This document shows positions 1 through 7,938 of a stretch of 64,000 nucleotides of DNA, piece after piece. Location: contig NZ_FOTM01000017.1 in the NCBI RefSeq assembly GCF_900114565.1, forward strand, positions 19,922-83,921, given 5' to 3'. The notes beneath the pieces are model-generated. The model ran no database searches. It saw only the letters and a program-made list of their open reading frames with translations, and had not been told where the DNA came from. The position numbers and the translations under genes were made by a program. This DNA comes from Leifsonia sp. CL147 (GTDB taxonomy: Bacteria; Actinomycetota; Actinomycetes; Actinomycetales; Microbacteriaceae). Numbering within the stretch: position 1 is the first letter of the stretch; each line of letters starts with the position of its first letter.

Positions 1-518
1 GAGTATGAGAGGCCTGATCTTCGACCGTCCGCCGGATACTCGAATCTGCCACCCAGCGCCACATCACCCTGTGGCGTGGCCAAGGACTTCCTCTGTTTCA
101 GCCCAAGGGTCTCGTAGGCCTCCGGGCCAGCGAACACGCCAGCGCTCTGTTCCGATGCGTTCAATATCTCAAGGAGTCCTCCGCTAACCATCGAGGTCGG
201 AAGGGGCGAATCGGGTAGAGACGATGGGACGAGCTGTGCCTTCGAATTTCGAAAGCCTCCGGCACCGCGAATTCCGGGAAGGGAACTGAGAGACTCGCAC
301 ACCTGTCCGTCAATCCGGCCTCGAGCGGAAAGCACCATGACGGCAGCACCGCTGGATCTATATCGCTCTGCTTGCTCGAGCACCTGATGCGCGGTCACGA
401 GGTCCGCACCCATCAAGGCGAGTGTTATCGCCATGAAAAGTACGGTCAATAGCCCCGAGCGCGCAGTGCCGGTCCGAGCATTCCGCCAAGCTTCGCTGAA
501 TACCGCCAAGCACTTCAC
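1..518 (-). CDS. Bacteriocin-associated ABC transporter permease, N-terminal part (cut by window edge)
   Basis: An open frame of 172 codons begins at a GTG (516-518), 4 bases after the ATPase stop codon, and runs off the left edge. The N-terminus is FtsX/MacB-like: a short basic leader (KCLAVFSEAWRNARTG), one hydrophobic helix (LLTVLFMAITLALMGADLV) and then an extracellular-type stretch rich in Ser, Gly and Pro. Its place directly after an ABC ATPase and behind a lactococcin-972-type bacteriocin matches the large 'bacteriocin-associated integral membrane protein' found in such operons. It probably exports the bacteriocin or gives self-protection; this is inferred from context. The rest of the protein is outside the window, so length and transmembrane count cannot be judged. 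Confidence 0.72.
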   Translation of the reverse strand, partial: MKCLAVFSEAWRNARTGTARSGLLTVLFMAITLALMGADLVTAHQVLEQAERYRSSGAAVMVLSARGRIDGQVCESLSSLPGIRGAGGFRNSKAQLVPSSLPDSPLPTSMVSGGLLEILNASEQSAGVFAGPEAYETLGLKQRKSLATPQGDVALGGRFEYPADGRRSGLSY

Positions 519-522
519 GGCG

Positions 523-1113
523 TCACAACTCGACTCTGCCTGAGCAAGCCTTGACCACCGCTGAATCATGCGTGGCAATTACCACGATCCGGCCCTCCCC
601 CGCACTTTCTCCAATCGAAGAGACGACCGAGCCGGAGCTCGATCGGTCGAGCTGCGCGGTCGGTTCATCGATCAGCAAAAGCTGCGGATCAGAAGCGATT
701 GTTCTCGCAAGCATCAACCGTTGGGCTTCGCCTCCCGAGAGGTTTGCGAAAGGAGAATCCGCAACGTGCGATAGTGCCATCCTCTCCAACAACTCATTCG
801 CAAACGGCTCCGCCCGTTCTCGGCCAAGCCCTCGGGCCAGGAAAGGTAGGACGACATGATCGCGGGCCGACCGCCGGGGACTGCCATGGGGATTCTGGAA
901 TACCCAACCGATGCGAAGACCATCGGGAATGATCACGCTCCCTCTTGCCGGTGTCAACCAGCCGCCAAGTATAGACAGCAAGGTGCTTTTCCCCGAGCCT
1001 GACGGTCCGGTTAGCGCGTAGATCTGTCCTGGTGCAAAATCAGCGTTCACTCCTTCGAAGAGCCAAGCCGCGCGCTCGAACCGGTGCCCGACGTCGCGCA
1101 ACGCTATTGACAT
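523..1113 (-). CDS. ABC transporter ATP-binding protein of the bacteriocin operon
   Basis: A 196-residue MacB/LolD-type ATPase. Walker A is GPSGSGKST (about residue 37), the Q-loop lies in VFQNPHGS, the signature is LSGGE, and Walker B with the catalytic Glu is LLLIDEP, followed by a D-loop and the switch His (ATHDS). The frame is open further upstream, but I chose the ATG at 1113 because normal ATPase sequence starts there (MSIALRDV) and it overlaps the stop of the adaptor gene by 10 bp, as in a coupled operon. It should power the adjacent permease at the membrane. The family resembles the small ATPases that accompany lactococcin-972-like bacteriocins. Confidence 0.9.
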   Translation of the reverse strand: MSIALRDVGHRFERAAWLFEGVNADFAPGQIYALTGPSGSGKSTLLSILGGWLTPARGSVIIPDGLRIGWVFQNPHGSPRRSARDHVVLPFLARGLGRERAEPFANELLERMALSHVADSPFANLSGGEAQRLMLARTIASDPQLLLIDEPTAQLDRSSSGSVVSSIGESAGEGRIVVIATHDSAVVKACSGRVEL

Positions 1114-2129
1114 GACTTCGACGCATTCGGATTGAGCAAGACGCGAGTGGGAGGAGAACTCCGTACGAACCGAACGAAGGTCTGACCCAATTGGGATCCA
1201 ATGACCTCGATAGCAAATGACTGGCGCCGATCGGACACACACCCCCGTGACCCGTTGAGCATGACGACGGCCGACGGCGGCACCACGCTTGCATCGATCG
1301 GCTCCGAAAGCTTCAGTGTGGCAGACCAACTGGGATTGGAATCGGCCGTTGCCGTCTCGGCCTTAACCGAGCTGAGCTGGCTCTGTGCCAGGGGAGCGGA
1401 CTTCCCTCCACCATCGACATCCAATTGTCCTGTGCCGAACTCCAATTTGCGCTTCCCCGGCACTAGATCCGTCGGCATATTGATCACTTGGAGCGTTCGC
1501 GGTTGGACAGTCACCGTAGCGATCTTTGTGCCTGCTGCCACGTTGTCGCCGAGCTTCGAATTGCACCCGTGAAGATAAACCGCCGACGCGGGAATCCAGG
1601 TGAAGTGCGAGACTGGCACGCCGGGTTCGCTACCCTCACTCGGCTCACCGCTGCCAAGCTTGTTGGCGGCGACGAGCGTTTCGCGACCCATACCGCCATC
1701 CACCGTCACGTTGTAACCGAGCCGAACGAGTTCTTGCTGAAGAGCTACGACGTCGGCACCTCGGTCCCCTGGCTTGAGGTCGCGCCACAAGGGGATGGTG
1801 GTCGCGAGCGTGACAACTGGCGTTCCGTTCAGCGAATAAAAGCTCGAGCCTGAAACGAGCTGTCCCTCCGTCGAGCAATCGATGCCCGTCACTCGCCCAT
1901 CTCGCGCCGCGAGCAATTCATATTGGACCGACTGCGACAGCTGCACCTCGACGGCGCGATCGTCCGTATACGGGTTGGTCGAAAGCGCCACGTCGGTCGG
2001 TGCTGGGGACGGTCGGACCGAGGCGGGTAGATCATCTGGCACGATGGCCAGAAAAACCGCGGCCGCTCCCACCACTAGGGCGAGTACAAGGCCCGTCCAG
2101 CCAATCTTCCGCTTCTTGAACGTTTTCAT
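1104..2129 (-). CDS. Membrane-anchored adaptor with peptidoglycan-binding domain
   Basis: 341 residues. A basic N-terminus (MKTFKKRKIGW) precedes one transmembrane helix (about residues 10-30), so the bulk lies outside the membrane. Around residues 115-160 is a peptidoglycan-binding-1 type domain (LKPGDRGADVVALQQELVRLGY). The rest resembles the beta-rich hairpin and barrel of periplasmic adaptor proteins. Such adaptors pair with MacB-type ATPases and permeases in Gram-positive export systems, and the ATPase and permease follow directly. In this operon it may connect the transporter to the cell wall, the target layer of lactococcin 972, which acts on lipid II. The domain call is by eye; the role is inferred. 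Confidence 0.75.
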   Translation of the reverse strand: MKTFKKRKIGWTGLVLALVVGAAAVFLAIVPDDLPASVRPSPAPTDVALSTNPYTDDRAVEVQLSQSVQYELLAARDGRVTGIDCSTEGQLVSGSSFYSLNGTPVVTLATTIPLWRDLKPGDRGADVVALQQELVRLGYNVTVDGGMGRETLVAANKLGSGEPSEGSEPGVPVSHFTWIPASAVYLHGCNSKLGDNVAAGTKIATVTVQPRTLQVINMPTDLVPGKRKLEFGTGQLDVDGGGKSAPLAQSQLSSVKAETATADSNPSWSATLKLSEPIDASVVPPSAVVMLNGSRGCVSDRRQSFAIEVIGSQLGQTFVRFVRSSPPTRVLLNPNASKSCQ

Positions 2130-2192
2130 AATCTGATTACCTCACGGCCTCACGGGGCGAGAGCCCTGAGAACGACTGATTAGCCATCCCTA

Positions 2193-2780
2193 CTAGCGCG
2201 TGCCGTAGTTGAGCGGGTCCGCGATGCATCCATCGAAAGCTTTCGTGTTGGCCAGCTTGCTTAAGCTCTTGCCCGCCGAAAGATCCTCAGGCGTATAACT
2301 CCCATCGACTGCTTTCACTCGCTTCAGGCAGGCCACCACGATCTGATTCTCGTCGAAACCCTGAGGATTCCGGTCGATTGCGTCGCGAAGGGCCACCAGT
2401 CCGAGACCACCTTGCTTATTACAGTCGTCGATCTGTTGCTGGGTAACGTTCGCGGGCTTCGTGTAGTCAAGCGTTTTATCCGACGTCCATGCGGACTCAA
2501 CTCCGAGTCGCTTCAGGCACGAGACGATCTGATTTCTGAAGTAGGAATACTCTTGGTCGGATATAACGCCGTCTTGAAGAGCCGCACGCTCAGCCTCGCT
2601 CGAGCTCTCTGCATATGTGGATTTGAGCAGATCGCTCCACGGACCTGTGAACGCTGGAACTGCTGATTCGTCGGCGCGAACCTCCGCCTGTCCAGCCGAT
2701 GAAGCGGTGCAACCCATCAAAGACGCCATAGCGATCAGGAGCACACCGAAAAGCCCGCCGGCGCGCCCAGCCCGAATCAC
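2193..2780 (-). CDS. Lipoprotein of the bacteriocin operon, function unknown
   Basis: 195 residues from a GTG start whose last bases overlap the bacteriocin stop (GTGA, 2777-2780), so translation is probably coupled. The N-terminus is a lipoprotein signal with lipobox LMGC (Cys about 24). The mature part is acidic and has two similar Cys-containing segments (IVSCLKRLGVE and VVACLKRVKAV), which suggests an internal repeat. No family is recognised. Position between the bacteriocin and its transporter makes an immunity lipoprotein or a surface receptor plausible, but nothing in the sequence proves either. Confidence 0.8.
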   Translation of the reverse strand: MIRAGRAGGLFGVLLIAMASLMGCTASSAGQAEVRADESAVPAFTGPWSDLLKSTYAESSSEAERAALQDGVISDQEYSYFRNQIVSCLKRLGVESAWTSDKTLDYTKPANVTQQQIDDCNKQGGLGLVALRDAIDRNPQGFDENQIVVACLKRVKAVDGSYTPEDLSAGKSLSKLANTKAFDGCIADPLNYGTR

Positions 2781-3109
2781 AGAGTGTTCCAGTACGCCGT
2801 ATTACGCTGCGGAGTCTTGCTGATCGATGCCCTTGCCCAAGCGTTCTTCACCGCTGCGGCCTGGCTGCAGGTCTGACCGAAGGAAGCCCCATTGCACGCC
2901 GTCGCGGTGTGGTTCTTTGTCGCGTGGTGGTAGTACGAAAAGGTCGTCGACTCGACACCATACTGCCAGAGCCCACCGCCCGCGTTCTGGGTCGTTGTGC
3001 CCATTTTGACGACGGACTGCGATGCCGCTGATGCTGAGGCAACGGACACCGGAGCCACGATGGAGAGCCCAACGAGAGCTACGGCGAACAGCGATTTCTT
3101 GAACAACAT
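2777..3109 (-). CDS. Lactococcin 972 family bacteriocin precursor
   Basis: A 110-residue secreted peptide: Sec-type signal (basic MLFKKS, hydrophobic core, cleavage likely near VASASA) and a mature part of about 80 residues. The mature region carries the family pattern of lactococcin 972: GGGLWQYGV, then SYYHHATKNHTATACNG, and a terminal aromatic segment (NTAYWNTL). Known members are Sec-exported, act as homodimers and bind lipid II to block septum formation. Two Cys residues (TACNG and QTCSQ) could form a disulfide, which lactococcin 972 itself lacks. A good ribosome site (AAGGAG) lies 9 bases before the ATG. It is the first gene of the operon. Assignment is by remembered family pattern, not by a search. 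Confidence 0.88.
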   Translation of the reverse strand: MLFKKSLFAVALVGLSIVAPVSVASASAASQSVVKMGTTTQNAGGGLWQYGVESTTFSYYHHATKNHTATACNGASFGQTCSQAAAVKNAWARASISKTPQRNTAYWNTL

Positions 3110-3129
3110 TTTGCATTACTCCTTGCTCT

Positions 3130-3145
3130 GCACTCGGTCGAGTGC
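3130..3145 (-). promoter_or_regulatory. Palindrome in the bacteriocin 5' leader
   Basis: The bases GCACTCG and CGAGTGC are perfect 7-bp arms around a 2-base centre. The element lies just downstream of the predicted transcription start and upstream of the ribosome site of the bacteriocin gene. It may be a repressor operator or a short RNA hairpin. Confidence 0.45.
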
Positions 3146-3154
3146 GCTTTCGCC

Positions 3155-3184
3155 AGGATAACCCACGAAAGCATTTTGAGACAA
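3155..3184 (-). promoter_or_regulatory. Predicted promoter of the bacteriocin operon
   Basis: On the minus strand a -35-like TTGTCT (3179-3184) and a -10-like TATCCT (3155-3160) are 18 bases apart. The start site would fall near 3148, giving a leader of about 40 bases with an AAGGAG ribosome site. This region is less GC-rich than its surroundings. Confidence 0.5.
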
Positions 3185-3249
3185 GAAATACCTGCATTAA
3201 AATGCTTGGTTCACATGATCTGCGCGTGGAATTGCTGTATGTTGGACGA

Positions 3250-3402
3250 ATGAGTCAGGATCTGGTGAGTACCGTGCTTCTGGCCCTGTGTCTGGGAGCG
3301 GTCGGTCTCACAGGTGTCTTCGCGTATAAGCTGCTCAGTCTGTGGATGCGAATCGTCCGCACTGGCGTCACGCAGCGCCGCAGGAAGCCGCCCCGGTTCT
3401 GA
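3250..3402 (+). CDS. Small single-pass membrane protein, hypothetical
   Basis: 50 residues from an ATG at 3250: a short N-terminus (MSQDLVST), one clear hydrophobic helix (VLLALCLGAVGLTGVFAYKLL) and a very basic tail (RTGVTQRRRKPPR), so topology is N-out, C-in. It is transcribed away from the bacteriocin operon and towards smc (convergent). A start further upstream at 3142 is open, but adds nothing protein-like. It may be an unannotated immunity peptide or chance; there is no clear ribosome site. Confidence 0.4.
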   Translation: MSQDLVSTVLLALCLGAVGLTGVFAYKLLSLWMRIVRTGVTQRRRKPPRF

Positions 3403-3443
3403 CATATCGCGCGAGCGCCGCGCACCACTCGCCCAAGCGGCGG

Positions 3444-6400
3444 CTAGCTCGCCTCCTCCTGCGCGACGCGCTGGCCGACGACCGCGGAGACACCGTCCTG
3501 GCGCATCGAGACGCCGTACAGCGCGTCCGCGATCTCCATCGTGCGCTTCTGGTGGGTGATCACGATCAGCTGGCTGCTCTCGCGGAGGTCCTCGAAGATG
3601 GTGAGGAGCCGGCCGAGGTTGGCGTCGTCGAGCGCGGCCTCCACCTCATCCATGATGTAGAACGGGCTGGGGCGGGCCTTGAAGATCGCGATCAGCAGCG
3701 CGACCGCGGCCAGGGAGCGCTCGCCGCCGGAGAGCAGTGAGAGTCGCTCGATCTTCTTGCCGGCGGGCTTCACCGAGACCTCGATGCCGGTCGTGAGCAG
3801 GTCATCGGGGTCGGTCAGGCTGATGCTGCCCTGCCCTCCGGGGAAGAGGATCGGGAAGACGCGGGTGAACGCGGCCTCGGTGTCGGCGAAAGCCGACTCG
3901 AAGATCGACTGCATCCGCTCGTCGATGTCCTCGATGATCGTCAGGAGGTCTTTGCGGGTGTTCGTGAGATCGGTCAGCTGCTCGGTGAGGAACTTGTGGC
4001 GCTGCTCCAGCGCGGCGAACTCCTCGAGCGCGAGCGGGTTGACGCGGCCCAGCTGGGACAGCTTCCGCTCGGCGGCGGCGAGGCGCTTCTGCTGGTGCTC
4101 GCGCGAGAACGGGACGGTCTCGACGGCGGCGCGGTCCGCGGTGGTGCCGGGGTCGCCGGCGGTGCCGGGGGCGCCGGCGGTGCCGGGGTCGCCGGCGGTG
4201 CCGGGGTCCGCGCCGTCGGCGTCGGCGTCCCGGGGCTCGCGGCCCACATCGACCGGGACGGGGACATCGGGCCCGTACTCGGCGACCAGCACATCCTCCA
4301 CGAGCCCGAGCTCGCTGCCGGCGCGCTCCAACAGGCCCGACAGGTGCAGCTTCTTCTCGTAGATCTGCAGCTCCAGCCCGTGCACCGACTCGGTGACGGC
4401 CTGCAGCCGTTCGCGAACGCTGTTCTCGTCGCGACGGAGGGCCGCGAGCTCCTCGTTCTGGCTGGCACGTTCGGCCTCGGCGGTCGCCAGAGCCAGGCGG
4501 GCCTCTGCGACCGAGCGATCCACGGAGGCGAGCACGGCGGGAAGAGCGGAGATCACGCTCTGGGCGGCATCCAGCTGACGCCGGCGGATGACCGCCCGCC
4601 GGGCGGCCTCCTCCGCAGCCGCGCGCTCCGCCTCGAGGCGGCGGACGAGCGCCTCGCCGCGGGCCTGCTCGGCGCGAACCCGCTCCTTGGCCGTCTCCAC
4701 GGCCAGCCGCGCCTCGACCTCGGCCTCGCGCGCCGCATCCAGCTCTCCGGAGAGCGCGTCGCGGGCACTGACGTCGAGCATGGGACGCGGTCGCGAGCGA
4801 GCCGCCTCCAGTTCGGACTTGGCCTTCTCGGCACTGCGCTCCGCCTCGGCGACGCGTTCCGCTGCCTGCTCGAGCGCCCGGCTGAGCCGGTCGAACTCGG
4901 CCTGCGACGCCTCCAGCTGCACCTTCAGCCGGTTCACCTGCTCGCTCTGCGCGGCGAGCTTCGCGTCGAACTCGCGGAGCGTGGCGAGCGCCGCCTGCGA
5001 CTGCTCTTTGGCGACCTGGAGCACGCCGCGCTGCTCGGCGAGGGCGAACTTCGCCCGGTCGATGAGGGAGGTGACCTCCGTCAGTCGCTCCTGGGCCGCA
5101 TCCCGATCGGCGATCAGCTCGATACGGCTCTGCTTGGCGCCGGAGCCGCCGCGCAGGACGTGCTCGGTGAGCACATCGCCACCGCGGGTGATGATCGTGA
5201 CCGGTCCGCCGATCCCCCGGCCGCTGAACGCCTCGAAGGCGCTCCGGGCGGCATCCGGATCGTCGGCTATCGCCGTGAACGCGAGGATGCCGCGGACGCC
5301 GTCCGGCGCCTCCACGACGCTGATCGCGGGGACGACGCCGGCGATTCCCGAGAGGTCGACCGAGGATGCGGGGGCCGCGGCGATGACGACCTCGACCCGT
5401 CCGAGGTCGTCGGCAGCGGCGTGCGCGACCGCCGCGAGAGCAGCAGCCCGGTCGTCGGCGAGCACCGCGTCCGCGAGCGTCCCCAGCGCTGCCGCGATCG
5501 CTGTCTCGTATCCCGGGTGCACGCGGACGTGCTCAGCCACCAGGCCCCGGACGCCGGGAAGGCGCGCGCCGACGAGGGCGGCAGAGCCGTCCTTCTGGTC
5601 GAGTGCACGCGAAAGTGCGCTGGTCCGGGCGGCGAGAGCGTCGCGCTCCCGCTCCAGGGTATGCAGCTCCTCGCGGAGCCGCTCGATCTCGCCCTCCGCT
5701 TCGAAGACCGTCGCCTGGGCGAGCTCGTACGCCTCGTCGAGGTCGCCCTCGCCGATGTCGGCCGTGGCCGCCTCCGCCTCGCGCGCGGCGAACTCGGCGC
5801 GCGCCCGCTCCCGGCGTTCCGTGGCAGCGTCGAGGGCGTTCTGCTGGCGGAGCACCTCTCCGCGGACGGCGGCGAGACGTTGCGCGGCAGCCTCCGCCTG
5901 TCCGTTCAGCTGGGAGATCTCCAGGTCGTGGCGGGAGACGAGGGCGCTCTGCGCGGCGATCTCCTCATCCACCGCATCCAGACGCGTCCGGGCACCGCGG
6001 GTCACTGCTTGCGCGGCCGTCCAGGCGGCTTCCGCGTCGGCCACGACGCCACGGAGCCGTTCGACCTCGTCCCGCGCGTCCTGGACGTTCTGCGGCGTCA
6101 CGCTGGGACCGGCATCGGGCGCATCCCCCTGGCTGCCGAGCAGCGCGACGCGCTGGTTCGCCAGGGTGAACAGGCTGCGGAGCCGCTCCTGCACCGACTC
6201 CAGTGCGAAGGCCGTGCTGCGGGCCGCATCCACCGCGTCGCCGACCTGCGCCTGCTCCAGCCGGGTGCGGCGCAACTGCTTCTGGCCGAGCTGCTCCTGC
6301 AGCACGATCTGCTCGCTGTGCCGCTCGGACTCGGTCCGGCCATGGTCGTCGAGCGTCCGGCGCAGCGAGACGACCTCGTCCGCCAGCAGCCGTGCCCGCG

Positions 6401-7073
6401 CGTCCCGCACGATGGCGGCGATGGACTGCGCCTCGCGCGCGATCTCGGCCTGATGTCCGAGCGGCTTCAGCTGCCGCCGGACCTCACCCGCCAGGTCGCT
6501 GAGGCGCGTGAGGTTGGTCTGCATCGCCTCCAGTTTGCGGAGCGTCTTCTCCTTGCGGCGCCGGTGCTTCAGGATGCCGGCCGCCTCCTCGATGAAGCCT
6601 CGGCGCTCCTCCGGGCTGGCGCGCAGCACGGCATCGAGCTGCCCCTGGCCGACGATGACGTGCATCTCGCGGCCGAGGCCGGAGTCGCTCAACAGTTCCT
6701 GCACATCCAGCAGCCGGCACGACTGACCGTTGATCGCGTACTCGCTGCCGCCGTTCCGGAACAGGGTGCGCGAGATCGTCACCTCGGAGTACTCGATGGG
6801 CAGAGCACCATCGGAGTTGTCGATGGTCAGTTGCACTTCGGCACGGCCGAGGGGGCCGCGCGTCGCGGTGCCCGCGAAGATGACGTCCTCCATCTTGCCG
6901 CCGCGCAGAGTCTTGGCGCCCTGCTCCCCCATCACCCAGGCGAGCGCGTCCACCACGTTGGACTTGCCGGACCCGTTCGGGCCGACGACGCAGGTGACGC
7001 CCGGCTCGAAGGCGAACGTCGTCGGCTGCGCGAACGACTTGAAGCCTTTGAGCGTCAGACTCTTCAAGTACAC
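3444..7073 (-). CDS. smc: Chromosome segregation protein SMC
   Basis: 1209 residues, normal for bacterial SMC. The N-terminal head has Walker A (GPNGSGKSN, about residue 32) and Q-loop (VIVGQGQ). Long Ala/Glu/Arg-rich coiled coils flank a hinge around residues 500-650. The C-terminal head has the ABC signature LLSGGERSL and Walker B (FYIMDEVEAALDD). It forms the condensin ATPase with ScpA/ScpB that organises the nucleoid. Start is GTG at 7073 (VYLKSLTLKGFKSFA). A -10-like TAAATT lies 7 bases upstream of the GTG, and there is no obvious ribosome site. Near residues 954-978 the coiled coil is broken by a Gly/Pro repeat. The usual partner ftsY is not next to it. Confidence 0.98.
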   Translation of the reverse strand: MYLKSLTLKGFKSFAQPTTFAFEPGVTCVVGPNGSGKSNVVDALAWVMGEQGAKTLRGGKMEDVIFAGTATRGPLGRAEVQLTIDNSDGALPIEYSEVTISRTLFRNGGSEYAINGQSCRLLDVQELLSDSGLGREMHVIVGQGQLDAVLRASPEERRGFIEEAAGILKHRRRKEKTLRKLEAMQTNLTRLSDLAGEVRRQLKPLGHQAEIAREAQSIAAIVRDARARLLADEVVSLRRTLDDHGRTESERHSEQIVLQEQLGQKQLRRTRLEQAQVGDAVDAARSTAFALESVQERLRSLFTLANQRVALLGSQGDAPDAGPSVTPQNVQDARDEVERLRGVVADAEAAWTAAQAVTRGARTRLDAVDEEIAAQSALVSRHDLEISQLNGQAEAAAQRLAAVRGEVLRQQNALDAATERRERARAEFAAREAEAATADIGEGDLDEAYELAQATVFEAEGEIERLREELHTLERERDALAARTSALSRALDQKDGSAALVGARLPGVRGLVAEHVRVHPGYETAIAAALGTLADAVLADDRAAALAAVAHAAADDLGRVEVVIAAAPASSVDLSGIAGVVPAISVVEAPDGVRGILAFTAIADDPDAARSAFEAFSGRGIGGPVTIITRGGDVLTEHVLRGGSGAKQSRIELIADRDAAQERLTEVTSLIDRAKFALAEQRGVLQVAKEQSQAALATLREFDAKLAAQSEQVNRLKVQLEASQAEFDRLSRALEQAAERVAEAERSAEKAKSELEAARSRPRPMLDVSARDALSGELDAAREAEVEARLAVETAKERVRAEQARGEALVRRLEAERAAAEEAARRAVIRRRQLDAAQSVISALPAVLASVDRSVAEARLALATAEAERASQNEELAALRRDENSVRERLQAVTESVHGLELQIYEKKLHLSGLLERAGSELGLVEDVLVAEYGPDVPVPVDVGREPRDADADGADPGTAGDPGTAGAPGTAGDPGTTADRAAVETVPFSREHQQKRLAAAERKLSQLGRVNPLALEEFAALEQRHKFLTEQLTDLTNTRKDLLTIIEDIDERMQSIFESAFADTEAAFTRVFPILFPGGQGSISLTDPDDLLTTGIEVSVKPAGKKIERLSLLSGGERSLAAVALLIAIFKARPSPFYIMDEVEAALDDANLGRLLTIFEDLRESSQLIVITHQKRTMEIADALYGVSMRQDGVSAVVGQRVAQEEAS
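4144..4208 (+). repeat. 18-bp tandem repeat inside smc
   Basis: Three full copies and a partial copy of GTGCCGGGGTCGCCGGCG (minus-strand codons for a PGTAGD-like hexapeptide). The copies are nearly identical, so the array is young. It is in frame and adds a flexible Pro/Gly/Ala segment just before the C-terminal head-proximal coiled coil of SMC. Confidence 0.9.
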
Positions 7074-7164
7074 GCAGGCGAATTTACCGGACGTTCACGC
7101 ACGCGCCGCGCCGGAGCGCCGCAGGAAAGGGAGGAGTCGGAGGACGACTCGCCGACTGGCAACG

Positions 7165-7216
7165 CGAAAGGGAGGAAACCCGAGGCGTCGAGCACCCGAG
7201 TTTCCTCCCTTTTCGC
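7165..7216 (-). terminator. Terminator of the liv operon
   Basis: A long inverted repeat (about 18-bp arms, GAAAGGGAGGAAAC with GTTTCCTCCCTTTTC, two imperfections, loop near 17 bases) begins 9 bases after the livF stop and ends about 90 bases before smc. It has no long T run but is a strong hairpin. It would separate liv transcription from smc. Confidence 0.75.
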
Positions 7217-7224
7217 CGTGGGGG

Positions 7225-7938
7225 TCAGCCGACGCCCAGGTACGCCTCCTTGATGGCCGGGTCGGCCAGCAGTTCGCGTCCGGTGCCGGCGTGGGTGATG
7301 TAGCCGGTCTCGAGCACGAAGGCGCGATGGGCGCGGGCCAGCGCCTGGTTGGCGTTCTGCTCCACCAGCAGCACCGTGGTGCCCTGCTTGTTGATCTCGG
7401 TGACGATGCTGAAGATCTGGCGGATGAACTGAGGCGCGAGGCCCATCGACGGCTCGTCGAGCAGCAGCAGGCGCGGGCTCGACATCAGCGCACGACCGAT
7501 CGCGAGCATCTGCTGCTCACCGCCGGACATGGTCCCGCCGACCTGCGTCTTCCGTTCGGCGAGTCGCGGGAACAGCGAGAAGACGCGGTCGAAATCCTCG
7601 CCCATCTTCGAGCGGTCCTTACGCCCGAACGCACCCATGTCGAGGTTCTCCAGGACCGTCATGCCCGGGAAGATCCCTCGCCCTTCCGGAGCCTGGGAGA
7701 TCCCCCGGATGACGCGGATGTGCGCCTTCATCTTGGTGATGTCCTCGCCGTCGAACATGATGGACCCCGCCGACGGGTTCAGGATGCCCGAGATCGTCTT
7801 CATGGTCGTGGACTTGCCGGCGCCGTTCGCACCGATCAGGCTCACGATCTCGCCCTCCTCCACGGAGAAGGACATGTCGTGGATGGCCTCGATCCGGCCG
7901 TAGGACACGCTGATGTTCTTCAGCTCAAGCAACGTCAT
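7225..7938 (-). CDS. livF: Branched-chain amino acid ABC transporter ATPase LivF
   Basis: 237 residues, the usual LivF length. Walker A is GANGAGKST, the signature is MSGGEQQMLAIGRAL, and Walker B is LLLLDEPSMGL, followed by the LivF-typical LVEQNANQAL. It overlaps the end of livG by 14 bp and is the last gene of livKHMGF. With LivG it forms the cytoplasmic ATPase pair that drives uptake of Leu/Ile/Val or related substrates; the substrate cannot be read from the ATPase. Confidence 0.95.
   Translation of the reverse strand: MTLLELKNISVSYGRIEAIHDMSFSVEEGEIVSLIGANGAGKSTTMKTISGILNPSAGSIMFDGEDITKMKAHIRVIRGISQAPEGRGIFPGMTVLENLDMGAFGRKDRSKMGEDFDRVFSLFPRLAERKTQVGGTMSGGEQQMLAIGRALMSSPRLLLLDEPSMGLAPQFIRQIFSIVTEINKQGTTVLLVEQNANQALARAHRAFVLETGYITHAGTGRELLADPAIKEAYLGVG

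Noticed and set aside
3996..7253. Very long plus-strand open frame opposite smc
   Set aside because: It is the antisense shadow of smc in high-GC DNA: composition is Arg/Leu/Gly-rich, with no motif, and smc on the minus strand is unquestionable.
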